Below, piece after piece: positions 54,358 through 63,350 of a DNA stretch of 64,000 nt. Positions within the stretch are counted from its first letter, which is position 1. Every line of letters begins with the position of its first letter. Source of the stretch: an uncultured Pseudomonadales bacterium (GTDB lineage Bacteria; Pseudomonadota; Gammaproteobacteria; Pseudomonadales; Cellvibrionaceae); NCBI GenBank assembly GCA_947494095.1, contig CANLTI010000001.1:62001-126000 (forward strand), in the 5' to 3' direction. Position numbers and translations under genes: made by a program. The notes beneath the pieces were generated by a model. It saw only the letters and a program-made list of their open reading frames with translations. It searched no databases and was not told the origin of the DNA.

Positions 54358-54487
54358 AACTTGTTACCTCTTATTTGCAGCCGTTTATTACAGTGCTATT
54401 TTTGACGTATCTTACTTTACGCAGCTTTATAAAAAAGAGCTTGAGTATCGTGCTTTTGCTGTAAAGAGTTGCCAACTGCTTCGCGCT

Positions 54488-55450
54488 TTAACGGTGAATC
54501 CAGCAGGTTATACCCTCTTCTCGCGCAAAGGTCTCGGCATTACGGCCTTGTAACATAATTAAAGTACTCAGCATACCTGCCTGCATACACGTGGGTGCTG
54601 CGACAGTAATGGCCTTAGGTGGTGACGACACTGGCCAGCCGGTTTTGGGGTTGAGTAAATGGCTGTAGCTTTTACCGTTGATGACCCATTGGCGCTCGTT
54701 AATACCGCTGGTTGTAATCGCGCCACTTTGCAGTGCAAAGGTATTTTGGGCATTGAGTTCGGCCGCGGGCTGGGTATTGTCTATATTTGAGCCGACTGTA
54801 TGTGAGCCTGTTATACCCACGCGCCAAGGCTGCGATGGTAAGCAGGGGCTGGCAACAATATCACCGCCTAAGTTAATTAAGATGGGGATTGCAGCCTGCT
54901 CGATGGCAAGTTGCAACGCCTTATCGGCGGCATATTCTTTACCGATTCCGCCAAAGTCGATTTGCATGCCAGCGGGCAATGTGAGCCGATTGCCGTCTAA
55001 TTGGGCTTTATTTAGCCCAATCAAAGGGCGTAAGGCATCAATACTACGCTGCGAGGGTAAGCGTATTTGTGTGGCGCTTTGGCCTGCATACTGCCGAAAA
55101 TCCCACAGTTTTTTAAGAATACCCGAGCTAATATCAAATAACCCATCACTCAGTGCATACACCTGTAGCGCGTAGCTGAATAAGCTTAGGGTTTCTGTAT
55201 CTAATGCGACGGGGCGACCATGGGCGTTATTAATATTGGCTGTAATACCTGTCGAGGTATAGCGGCTATATCGGGTTTCGATACGCCAGACCTCTTGCGC
55301 AATAACCTCGCTGATTTTTTGTGCGAGCGATTGGCTATCGACAGCAAGCAATAGCTCACAGGGGCAGGCCATGGCATTAAAGCGCGCAACCCAAAAGGGC
55401 GCGCGCAACTCGTAGTGAATACTCTGTGTGTTGTGCTTGGTGTTTGTCAC
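54488..55450 (-). CDS. apbE: FAD:protein FMN transferase
   Basis: ApbE attaches FMN covalently to a Thr of extracytoplasmic proteins. Motifs: ISSGILKKLWDFR, LPAGMQIDFGGIGKEYAADKAL, ILINLGGDIVAS, QSGAITTSGINERQW, YSHLLNPKTGWPV (Mg/FAD binding). 320 aa is normal; no clear signal peptide is visible at this start. In many bacteria apbE follows DUF4266 and DUF3570 genes in one operon; here the same order holds, but a 212-bp repeat element separates apbE from DUF3570. DUF3570 carries a candidate FMN-acceptor motif. Confidence 0.93.
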   Translation of the reverse strand: MTNTKHNTQSIHYELRAPFWVARFNAMACPCELLLAVDSQSLAQKISEVIAQEVWRIETRYSRYTSTGITANINNAHGRPVALDTETLSLFSYALQVYALSDGLFDISSGILKKLWDFRQYAGQSATQIRLPSQRSIDALRPLIGLNKAQLDGNRLTLPAGMQIDFGGIGKEYAADKALQLAIEQAAIPILINLGGDIVASPCLPSQPWRVGITGSHTVGSNIDNTQPAAELNAQNTFALQSGAITTSGINERQWVINGKSYSHLLNPKTGWPVSSPPKAITVAAPTCMQAGMLSTLIMLQGRNAETFAREEGITCWIHR

Positions 55451-55468
55451 AGTTTAAAGCTTATGGTG

Positions 55469-55680
55469 TTAAGGGGCGAGGCAATAATAGTTTGTCCAAT
55501 TAGACGTAGGGTTCTGTTTTCTCGGCAAGGCGCTCGAAGGGGCGCATGCCGGGGCATGTAACGCTTTGAGCAACGCATCGGGGCAGGAGCCCCTTATTAG
55601 ACATTGCAGGAGCATAATGTCGAGGAGAGGAAGCAGCAAACAAGTATTATTGGATAATGTATTTTTTCCTCGCCCCTAAA
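55469..55680 (-). mobile_element. Second repeat family (AGGGGCGAGG ends), full copy
   Basis: Imperfect terminal inverted repeats of about 35 bp: left TTAAGGGGCGAGGCAATAAT, right (complement) TTTAGGGGCGAGGAAAAAAT, each followed by TCCAATTA/TCCAATAATA. Inside is the hairpin GACATT(G)-CAGGAGCA-(T)AATGTC, the same cassette type as in the GTAA-ended family, and a GGGGC-AGGA-GCCCC hairpin. No ORF. It is inserted between DUF3570 and apbE, ending 2 bp before the DUF3570 stop codon. Target duplication not clear. Confidence 0.78.
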
Positions 55681-55682
55681 GG

Positions 55683-57026
55683 TTAGAATTTAAAAGAATA
55701 GCCCACCTGTACAATCACAGCATCAAGGTCGGGGTAGATATCATGGCGTTGATCCAACTCGCCCGGTAACGCCTGAGCTTTCCCGGTTTGGTTATAGCTT
55801 TCTATGCGCAAGTTAATCTCTTTGTCATCGCCAAACAAGTAGCCATATTTAGCGCCTATTGTGATGCCGGTAAATTCCCCTAGGCGTGAATCGCCGGTGG
55901 CAAAATCTGGTAAAGCGCCTGCACTGCTTAACCCTTGGCTATAAAAGTCGGCGGCGGCTTGCTGGTAGTAGCGTATATGCGGTTGAATGTAGTGCTGTTT
56001 ATTGATGTGCCATAAAAAGCGCGCATCGACGGTGTGCGAGTCTATACCCCAGTCATCGGTATGATAACGATAAGACACATCGAGCACGTTATCGTTGCCG
56101 TGGTGTGACTTGGAGCGAATAAAAAAGCTGTGTTTGGTACGTTCATCGGGCCGTGACTCGTAAACATAGCGCTCTGGCTGACCGCTGCTATTGAGTACCG
56201 ACACCACTTTATAGGGGTCATTGAGGTAACCGCTTTGCTGGCTTAGCGAGTAGTTAAATTGCATGAGCCAGTTAGGCGACATCACTTGAGTGACGCCAAG
56301 CAGCACATCGGTGACTGTTTTGCTATCGTCGTCACCGGCTTTGCTGGTGTCGTCATCGATGGGCTTCATATCGGCGAGCGCAATCGGTTTGCCGCCAACG
56401 GGTTTGAGTGTATCACTGGCAAAAGCAATACCGGCTGAGACGGTCGTATTGTGCTGGTTAAAGTCTTGCGCCACGTTGGCGTTAAAGCCTAATGATTGAT
56501 AATCATATTCACGCGAAACAGCGACCCCACCAGAGAGCTTAAGGTTGTTATTGAGCGGTGTGACATATTGCGTGCTTAAAGCGGCGCGGGTATCTTTAAA
56601 GTTATCGTCGAGGGGCGTTTCGCTCGTTTGCGCGGTGTAGTTATCATTGCCCGAAGGGCTGGTAAAGGTTTGCGCCTCATCGGCAGGTGCCGCGCCATTG
56701 GGTGTGGCACCGGTGAGGCTATCAACCACTAATTTGATATTCCAAATGCGGTCGCCTTCTAGGCTTTTAGTGGCACTAATCACAGGCTCGACGGCACTGA
56801 CGCGATCGGTTTCACTGTAAAAGAGTACCGCGGTATCGATATCCCAGCTTTTATCGCCAGCTAAGGCAGGTGTTGCACCGAGCAAAAGGCTGGTGGCTTG
56901 AGCCAGGCCGGCAGCAACGCCTATTTTAGTGGCCTTTGAATGCGAGCGCTTTGGTGTTTTGACGGTTGAGGCTTTAGAGGTTGAGGTTGAGGTTAAAGCT
57001 ACAGGTTGTGGATTATTTAGTTGCAT
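55683..57026 (-). CDS. DUF3570 outer-membrane barrel-like protein with flavinylation-like motif
   Basis: A 447-aa DUF3570 protein. Residues 1-55 form a basic N-terminus and signal-like segment (GVAAGLAQATSLLLGATPALAG). The rest has alternating beta strands and ends VIVQVGYSFKF with a C-terminal Phe, as outer-membrane beta-barrels do. At residues 102-108 is DSLTGAT, which fits the D-x-x-[ST]-G-A-T acceptor of ApbE-catalysed FMN transfer (acceptor T108). With apbE downstream this makes it a candidate flavoprotein. Overlaps the DUF4266 gene by 10 bp. Confidence 0.88.
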   Translation of the reverse strand: MQLNNPQPVALTSTSTSKASTVKTPKRSHSKATKIGVAAGLAQATSLLLGATPALAGDKSWDIDTAVLFYSETDRVSAVEPVISATKSLEGDRIWNIKLVVDSLTGATPNGAAPADEAQTFTSPSGNDNYTAQTSETPLDDNFKDTRAALSTQYVTPLNNNLKLSGGVAVSREYDYQSLGFNANVAQDFNQHNTTVSAGIAFASDTLKPVGGKPIALADMKPIDDDTSKAGDDDSKTVTDVLLGVTQVMSPNWLMQFNYSLSQQSGYLNDPYKVVSVLNSSGQPERYVYESRPDERTKHSFFIRSKSHHGNDNVLDVSYRYHTDDWGIDSHTVDARFLWHINKQHYIQPHIRYYQQAAADFYSQGLSSAGALPDFATGDSRLGEFTGITIGAKYGYLFGDDKEINLRIESYNQTGKAQALPGELDQRHDIYPDLDAVIVQVGYSFKF

Positions 57027-57253
57027 CCGCAGCCACCTCCGCCAAAGCTTGCGCCGCCACTACTGGCTTCTTTACTAAAATAAATATGATCATCAAAGCT
57101 TGCGCTAATAGAGTCGTGATCAAGTTGCATGGCGGCTTTAGCCAAGTTGCCGCGTTGATACGCTTTAGCGCCTAAGCTACTGCAGCCGCCGAGTGCGATA
57201 ATGCTACTGGCCAGTAGTCCAGCCCCCATTTTACGTAGGATGTGTGTTGGCAT
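57017..57253 (-). CDS. DUF4266 lipoprotein
   Basis: A 78-aa protein with a signal peptide and lipobox ALGGC, the core LGAKAYQRGNLAKAAMQLDHD typical of DUF4266, and a Gly-rich tail ending GGGGCGCN with two Cys. Start at 57253 with AAAGGT 8 nt upstream; the earlier in-frame ATG at 57301 is rejected because it lies before the signal peptide. It overlaps DUF3570 by 10 bp, indicating coupling. Function unknown; the genes DUF4266-DUF3570-apbE co-occur widely. The usual thioredoxin-like partner is not seen here. Confidence 0.9.
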   Translation of the reverse strand: MPTHILRKMGAGLLASSIIALGGCSSLGAKAYQRGNLAKAAMQLDHDSISASFDDHIYFSKEASSGGASFGGGGCGCN

Positions 57254-57375
57254 TGTGAGACCTTTGAGTATTGAATCTTTGAGTGTAGGAGTGCGATACA
57301 CTTTAGGCGTGGGTTATTATCGAGCTTAATAACCCGCTTTAAGGAGTAGACGCGGCTATCGCAAAGAATCAATCG

Positions 57376-59295
57376 CTAAGATAAAAATAAATCATTATTG
57401 TGCGATGTTGTGTGTGTGTCTTGCAGTAGGTGTATCAAACACTCAATGGCAACAGGGCGTGACCAGAGATAACCTTGGCCGTGAGTAATGCCTAGCCGTT
57501 TTAAAAAGTCGAGTTCACATGTGTGCTCGACGCCCTCGGCGACAGTGCTCATGACTAGGCCATCGGCAATATTGTGTACCGCCCGCACAATTGCTTGGTT
57601 GTCTGAGTTGGCTTGTATGCCATGCACAAAGGAGCGGTCGATTTTGAGCTTAGAGACTTTTATTTTTTGTACGTACCCTAAATTGGAATAACCGGTCCCA
57701 AAGTCATCAATAGCCAGGCTAATGCCCATGGCTTTGAGCTGGGTAATAGCCTCATTAAACTCAGCTGAATCCGATAGCAGTTCGGACTCGGTAATTTCTA
57801 GCTCTAGTGATTGCGGACTAATAGGGACTGACGCTAAAATATTTTTAACACGTTCTTGGAAGTCGTCACGTTTTAGCTGCAAAGTTGAGACGTTAACAGC
57901 AACGCAAAAGTTGGTGGCATGATGGTGTTGCAGACCTGCAATATCACGACAAGCCCGCTCAAGTACCCAGGCGCCAATGTCGACAATTAAGCCTGACTTT
58001 TCGGCCAGTGGAATAAACATGTCTGGCCCAATAATACCTCGCGTAGGGTGTTGCCAGCGCACTAAGGCTTCGGCGCCTACCATTTTACCGGTGGCCAGTA
58101 ATACAATGGGTTGGTATTCGACATATAGCTCATTGTCTTTTAGTGCTGTACGTAGATCTTCTAATAATTGCATGCGGTCGAGGGCGTCAGAGTTCATGGA
58201 TGCGCAATAATAATGAAACGTATTACGGCCCACTTCTTTAGAGCGATACATGGCGATATCGGCTTTTTTAACGAGCTCGTTATAGCGCTCGCCATCGTTG
58301 GGGTAAACCGATATGCCAATCGATGCACTACACACCAGTTTGTGTTGGCCGGTAATGACTGGGCGCGATACGCGCTTTTGAATCGCGCTGGCGACTAACG
58401 CAGCATCCCGTTCATGATCGAGCCCTTCGAGAATTAATAAAAACTCATCGCCGCCTAAGCGACAAACCGTATCGCGTGTGCGCGCGGCATCACGTAGGCG
58501 CTCGGCGATGGCGACTAAATAGCGATCGCCGGCTTCATGGCCGAGTGAATCATTGATGGTTTTAAAATCATCAAGATCGATAAACATGAGGGCAATTTTT
58601 TTGTTGGAGTGACTAAGCGTTAGGCGTTGCACCGCTTCTTGAAAGCGTGCATTGGCTAAGGTGCGGTTAGGTAGCTCGGTTAGGCTGTCGTGGTTAGCTA
58701 AAAAAGCAATGGCATTTTCGGACTCTTTGACTTTAGCATTTTCGCGCCCTAAGCGGCGTATAGTATGGGTATAGTCTTTGATTAATAAACGCATTGAAAA
58801 GCCAGAAACACCAATAATAATGATAGAAATTATTGGGCGCGTCTCTTCATTGGTAATATGGCTAAAAACAAATAGGCCGTTACTATGTAGATAGCCCATT
58901 AAGGCAATATTCAATGAAAAAAGGGCTAATATTGCGCCAAAGCTGGAGCTGGTACCCAGCATTGCGGCAAAAATAAGAATGCAAGGCAAGGCCAAAAGCC
59001 CAGCATTAAAAAACCCATTGCTCAGCCAAAGTACTGATAGTAGTAAAACAGTCAAAATCCAAATAAAGCCTTCTGACGAAAACTTGGTGTGTTTTTTGTG
59101 CGCAAGGTAAAGGCAAAAAAGTAAAGGTGGTGCGCTGCTAATCAATAGGCCGCAAATGAGAATATCGCCCTCTAGTAGTGTTAACACGGCACATAAAAAA
59201 ACGGCAATACAGGAGATAGCGATTAACTGAAAAGCACGCCGTTCTAAAACATTATTGATGCTTTGAGCATCATCGTAAGCGTGATTTTTTCTCAT
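57376..59295 (-). CDS. Membrane GGDEF-EAL protein
   Basis: Cyclic-di-GMP enzyme. Five to six N-terminal membrane helices (residues about 20-180) with no extra sensor domain, a short coiled segment, GGDEF domain with CRLGGDEFLL (intact active site, about residue 280), then EAL domain with VGAEALVRWQHP (about 410), ELEITESELL, IDDFGTGYSNLGYV and KIDRSFV, so both domains look competent. Start taken as the ATG at 59295 (MRKNHAYDD); the longer frame begins with TTG at 59337. Confidence 0.93.
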   Translation of the reverse strand: MRKNHAYDDAQSINNVLERRAFQLIAISCIAVFLCAVLTLLEGDILICGLLISSAPPLLFCLYLAHKKHTKFSSEGFIWILTVLLLSVLWLSNGFFNAGLLALPCILIFAAMLGTSSSFGAILALFSLNIALMGYLHSNGLFVFSHITNEETRPIISIIIIGVSGFSMRLLIKDYTHTIRRLGRENAKVKESENAIAFLANHDSLTELPNRTLANARFQEAVQRLTLSHSNKKIALMFIDLDDFKTINDSLGHEAGDRYLVAIAERLRDAARTRDTVCRLGGDEFLLILEGLDHERDAALVASAIQKRVSRPVITGQHKLVCSASIGISVYPNDGERYNELVKKADIAMYRSKEVGRNTFHYYCASMNSDALDRMQLLEDLRTALKDNELYVEYQPIVLLATGKMVGAEALVRWQHPTRGIIGPDMFIPLAEKSGLIVDIGAWVLERACRDIAGLQHHHATNFCVAVNVSTLQLKRDDFQERVKNILASVPISPQSLELEITESELLSDSAEFNEAITQLKAMGISLAIDDFGTGYSNLGYVQKIKVSKLKIDRSFVHGIQANSDNQAIVRAVHNIADGLVMSTVAEGVEHTCELDFLKRLGITHGQGYLWSRPVAIECLIHLLQDTHTTSHNNDLFLS

Positions 59296-59516
59296 AAAAA
59301 GCAATGAGCTCTGGCATGTACATGAATTAAAGTTCAAAAAGGTATGTGGTTTAGTGTGCTTGAATCATTCTTTTGGCGTCATTTTTTTTGCATTAACCGA
59401 TTATTGTAACGGGTTAAGAACTTAAATGACTCTACCCTAAATATCAAGAGATGAATTGCTCGGCTGTCAAGGATTTGATCGGAGATAAAACCGGTGTAAA
59501 AATCTGATATGGATGC

Positions 59517-59650
59517 TTAGGGGCGAGGAAGAAATACTTTATCCAATAATACTTGCTCTCTGTCTCCTCTGCTGCGTTGCCCGAAGAGTTACAGGCCCCG
59601 GCATGCGCCTCTTCGAGCGCCTTGCTGAGAAAACAGGGCCCTGCGCTGCG
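59517..59650 (+). mobile_element. Second repeat family, truncated copy
   Basis: Starts TTAGGGGCGAGGAAGAAATA and matches the complement of 55469-55680 through the CCCCGGCATGCGCC and TCGAGCGCCTTGC blocks, but lacks the stem-loop cassettes and the right end. It stops beside the GTAA-ended fragment at 59666. Together with that fragment it fills the 59296-59853 gap. Confidence 0.75.
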
Positions 59651-59665
59651 CTGATTAAAATAGGG

Positions 59666-59800
59666 GTAACGATTCAGCCAAACTCACAAACCCTTCTTGG
59701 CGGAGTGTTGATGGGGTTTTTTTTGGGGTATTTAAGCGTTGGGCCTTGCAGCAAAAGCAAGCGTTAGGCCGCGCACCTGCATAACTGCACTCAAATAAAG
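59666..59800 (-). mobile_element. GTAA-ended MITE fragment
   Basis: Starts GTAACGATTCAGCC and follows the family through the TATTTAAGCG and CCTTGCAG cassette, then diverges; the far end is absent. Right border approximate. It abuts the truncated second-family copy, so the two families are adjacent or nested here. Confidence 0.68.
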
Positions 59801-59853
59801 GTATGTCAAAAGACATAAGGGCCTCGAGCATGCCTCTGCGATACCATAAAACA

Positions 59854-61551
59854 TTACACAGACTGCAACAGCGTGGGGTAAATTTTGCTGAGTTGCTTTT
59901 GAATAAAGGCAAAGCGTTTAAATTGTTTGTGATCTGATTTTAAATCGCCAATGGCTCGCAGGCAGCGGCGGCAAATTTTTTCGTGATCGTGATCGGCACC
60001 GTTTTGTTCATCATTGGCGGCAATCGCCTGTACAAGGTTGAGATTTAAACCAATATGTTTGGGATAGGTGGCTAGCGCTTTTTTAAAGACTTCAATGGCC
60101 GCGTCAAAGTCTTTATCATCGTAAGCAGTAATGCCTTTTTTGGTTAACTTGGCTGCAAAACCTTTACCTTCGTCACTAATGGGCTCGCCAGTAATACCGT
60201 CAATAATACGCAGCAATTTAGCATCGTTAGGGTGAGTGGCTGCCACCGAGGTTAAAATAGCACGCGCTTGCTCTTCATCATCCATAGCGTAAAGCGTACG
60301 GGCAAATTCTAAGCTTGAATTGACCGAGGGCGCGCGTACATTATTGTAAAGTTTGGTGGCTTTGGTCATTAAGGTTTTGGCTTTTTCGGTATTGCCTTGG
60401 CTAATGCCCAATTGTGACTCGACCATTAAGGCTTGAGCTTCTATTTCGGGGGTGCTGCCATAGCGCTTGCGGGCACGATCTAAAAAAGTGTTGGCTTGTT
60501 TGATGATTTGCTTGGCTTCACCGCTGGTGTCGCCTGCCGTGCTGTCGGCGGCTTTACGCACGTAATTAAAGTAGTCTTGAGGCGACTCATGGCACGAGTT
60601 ACTGCCCCACTTGATGGCGCTTTGATGGGCTTTGAGTGACACTTCATCATCGTGGTTGATGTCGGCAAGTTCGGCGAGTTCGCGGTGCCGGGTGACCGAT
60701 TTAGGCGAGATATAAGTGGCGCGCTCCATGGCTTTTTGTGCGCTCAGCATATCATTGCGTTTGGTGTGGATCTCGGCGAGCATGTCGTGAGCTTCGATGT
60801 AGCGTTCATCTTCTTGGAGCACCTCTTCCATCAAGTCTTCGGCGCCTTCGTAATCTCCCATTTCAACTAAAGTTTTGCCTAGGCCAAGCTTAGCCCACAC
60901 CATGGGCTTTTTATCTAGAACGCTTTGATAAAGTGTTTTGGCTTCTTTGAGCTCACGGAGTAAAAATAATAATTGCCCCTTCATTTTAATGCAGTCTTTA
61001 GCGTAGCGACTGCCACTGCTAATCAGGTCGTTACAGCTAATGAGGGCCTTTTTATAGTCACCTTCTGAAATGGCTTGTTTGATATGTAATAAGGCTTCAT
61101 GCCTGATAATGGCCCGATTTAAGCGCGACTTTAAAGATTGCTCGGTATAGGGCTTGGTAATGTAGTCATCGGGTTGGCACTCGAGCGCGCCCAAGACCAT
61201 CTCGCGCGATTGCTCGCCCGTTAACAGAACAAATAAGCTCGTCATGAGCAATACCCGTAAAAAGCGTACTTCTTCTAAAACTTGTTGGCCATCTTTATCA
61301 TTGCCAAGGTTGTAGTCACAAATCACAATATCGTATTTATTTTGCGAGCACAATTTGACCGCTTCAGGCCCGTCGGCAGCCGTATCGACATGTTCGGCAC
61401 CATAGCTGCGCAGCGAGCGCTTTAGCGAGCCGCGAATTTGAGGAAAGTCATCGGCGACCAGGCACTTTTTATTCGAGAATATTTTTACGATATCGATTTG
61501 TTTAACGTCGTCAGGAGACATGTGCCCTAAATCTAATGCTGCAGCTTTCAT
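59854..61551 (-). CDS. Response regulator with TPR domain
   Basis: REC receiver domain (CLVADDFPQIRGSLKRSL with the acidic pair, phospho-Asp in IVICDYNLG, LLTGEQS, and TKPYTEQSL lysine), then about 400 aa of TPR repeats (e.g. AKLGLGKTLVEMGDYEGAEDLMEEVLQEDERYIEAHDMLAEIH). Output by protein interaction, not DNA binding. Start uncertain: 61551 (MKAAALDLG) is used, 61611 is possible; both have weak ribosome sites. A sensor kinase partner is not adjacent on this strand; the incomplete histidine kinase at 63.3 kb, beyond argA, is one candidate. Confidence 0.9.
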   Translation of the reverse strand: MKAAALDLGHMSPDDVKQIDIVKIFSNKKCLVADDFPQIRGSLKRSLRSYGAEHVDTAADGPEAVKLCSQNKYDIVICDYNLGNDKDGQQVLEEVRFLRVLLMTSLFVLLTGEQSREMVLGALECQPDDYITKPYTEQSLKSRLNRAIIRHEALLHIKQAISEGDYKKALISCNDLISSGSRYAKDCIKMKGQLLFLLRELKEAKTLYQSVLDKKPMVWAKLGLGKTLVEMGDYEGAEDLMEEVLQEDERYIEAHDMLAEIHTKRNDMLSAQKAMERATYISPKSVTRHRELAELADINHDDEVSLKAHQSAIKWGSNSCHESPQDYFNYVRKAADSTAGDTSGEAKQIIKQANTFLDRARKRYGSTPEIEAQALMVESQLGISQGNTEKAKTLMTKATKLYNNVRAPSVNSSLEFARTLYAMDDEEQARAILTSVAATHPNDAKLLRIIDGITGEPISDEGKGFAAKLTKKGITAYDDKDFDAAIEVFKKALATYPKHIGLNLNLVQAIAANDEQNGADHDHEKICRRCLRAIGDLKSDHKQFKRFAFIQKQLSKIYPTLLQSV

Positions 61552-61725
61552 AGTGTGCGCCTGTAGCAAGCAGCGGGTGTACGGGCTGCTTGCATGTTTC
61601 AAATTGGCCATTGCCGCACTGCTTAATGCGGCTCCATCTTTTGAGTTTAGACGCCTTTGATAGTTTTGCTTTTACTGGCTGCTGCGCCTATAGCGTATTT
61701 AGGTTGTGCTGTGGTGTTTTGTGTA

Positions 61726-63057
61726 TTATTGACTTTTGAGTGGCTTCACAAAAACTTTTGACTTGCGTTGATAGTTGTAAAGTGCGGCGCGCTCGACCGG
61801 GAGTGCACTGGTGAGTGTTTCGATAAACCCCTGCTCCACAAACCAGTGCGCGGTTTGTGTGGTGAGCACAAACAGCTTTTCGATATTGAGCTTTAAGGCT
61901 TGGCGCTCGATATGGGTGAGAAGCTTGGCCGCTTTACCATCACCACGATAATCAGCGTGAATCGCCATGCACGCGAGCTCGCCTGACTTTTTATCGCTAA
62001 ACGGGTATAGCGCGGCGCAACCAATGACCACGTTGTCTTTTTCCATGACCGTAAAACAATGTATTTCGCGCTCGAGTAGCTCGCGCGAGCGCTTGACTAA
62101 AATACCCTCGTGCTCGAGAGGGGCGATAAGGTTGAGGATTCCCATGACATCATCAATACGGGCGCGACGAATGGTTTCGTAGCTATCGCGATAGACCATT
62201 GTGCCGGAGCCATCGCGGGTGAAGAGCTCTTTGAGCAATGCGCCATCTTCATTTGAAGAAATAACGTGTGCACGAGCAATGCCGCCGTCACAGGCCTGAT
62301 GACAGGCTTTGAGTGAAAAATAAGTATTAGACTTATTCAGTTCGGCCTTTTGATGGCTTAAAAATTTCTCGCATTTGAGTAGTGTGAGCTCACGATAAAT
62401 TTGGTCTCTTTCGTCTCTAATGGGGCCGTCATCGTTAAAGGCGATGAGCTTGTCGGCATTTAAAGCGAGCGCAGTATGCACGGCGACATCGGCAAAATTG
62501 AGGTTAAAGACCTCGCCGGTGGCCGAATAGCCGAGCGGTGATAAAAGAGCAATACCTCCGTCACTGAGAATCGCTCGGATACCCGCAGTGTCAACATTGC
62601 GTACTTTGCCGGTGTGTTGCAGGTCGATGCCCTCAATAATGCCTTGCGGTTTTGCGGTGACAAAATTGCCGCCGCGCACTTTTATGTGCGCGCCATACAT
62701 GGGCGAGTTAGGGAGGCCATTAGAAAAGCTCGCCTCTAGCTGAATGCGCGTGGCGCCTACGGTTTCTAATATTTGTAGCATATCTTCTTTGCGGGTTACA
62801 CGGAGGCCGTTATGGATCAGCGAGGCTTCGAGGTTGTTAGACAGCTTTTGGGTGATTTGTGAACGCGCGCCATGGACCACCACTAGCTTGATACCTAAGC
62901 TCACCATGAGTGCAATATCGGCGATGATCGTGCCCAAGTTGGGCCGATCGATGCAATCGCCCGGCAGCATGAGAACAAAAGTCTTACCGCGGTGTGCGTT
63001 GATGTAAGGGGCTGAGTGGCGAAACCACTGGATATCTTGCGGGCAGGTTTCTGGCAT
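61726..63057 (-). CDS. argA: Amino-acid N-acetyltransferase
   Basis: N-acetylglutamate synthase, first step of arginine synthesis. N-terminal amino-acid-kinase-like domain (FVLMLPGDCIDRPNLGTIIADIALMVSLGIKLVVVHGAR, arginine feedback site) and C-terminal GNAT domain from about residue 290 (RRARIDDVMGILNLIAPLEHEGILV; ELACMAIHADYRGDGKAAKLL; LTTQTAHWFVEQGF). 443 aa matches gammaproteobacterial ArgA. Monocistronic. Confidence 0.96.
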   Translation of the reverse strand: MPETCPQDIQWFRHSAPYINAHRGKTFVLMLPGDCIDRPNLGTIIADIALMVSLGIKLVVVHGARSQITQKLSNNLEASLIHNGLRVTRKEDMLQILETVGATRIQLEASFSNGLPNSPMYGAHIKVRGGNFVTAKPQGIIEGIDLQHTGKVRNVDTAGIRAILSDGGIALLSPLGYSATGEVFNLNFADVAVHTALALNADKLIAFNDDGPIRDERDQIYRELTLLKCEKFLSHQKAELNKSNTYFSLKACHQACDGGIARAHVISSNEDGALLKELFTRDGSGTMVYRDSYETIRRARIDDVMGILNLIAPLEHEGILVKRSRELLEREIHCFTVMEKDNVVIGCAALYPFSDKKSGELACMAIHADYRGDGKAAKLLTHIERQALKLNIEKLFVLTTQTAHWFVEQGFIETLTSALPVERAALYNYQRKSKVFVKPLKSQ

Positions 63058-63266
63058 GTAAGGTCTCCGCTGAAAAGGGTTTAAATATAGAATCTAAGGG
63101 GTTAAATGTAGAATTTAAGGGTTTATGCGCTAACTCGAGTGAGAGGTTGCTGTTATTTATACACCTTTTTATAACATTCCTTGTAATTTTACGAATAATT
63201 AAGTGTGAGATTGTCTTAGTTATAAAGTGAATTGAACTACTCTTTAATGGATGAAGGGGTTATTTA

Positions 63267-63350
63267 ATGGTAAGTAAACAAGCAGGTTGGTTTTCTACCG
63301 GTCAAAAGAAAGCTGGTGGTCAAAAGAAAGTCGAGGTGCAGTGGGTGTGA
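63267..63350 (+). CDS. 27-codon ORF coupled to a histidine kinase
   Basis: ATG at 63267 with a strong AAGGGG ribosome site about 9 nt upstream, encoding a Lys/Gly-rich peptide with a repeated GQKKAGGQKK motif. Its TGA stop overlaps the kinase GTG start (GTGA). The kinase has no good ribosome site of its own, so re-initiation from this ORF is likely. It may be a regulatory leader, a small protein, or the original start region of the kinase separated by a frameshift. Confidence 0.55.
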   Translation: MVSKQAGWFSTGQKKAGGQKKVEVQWV

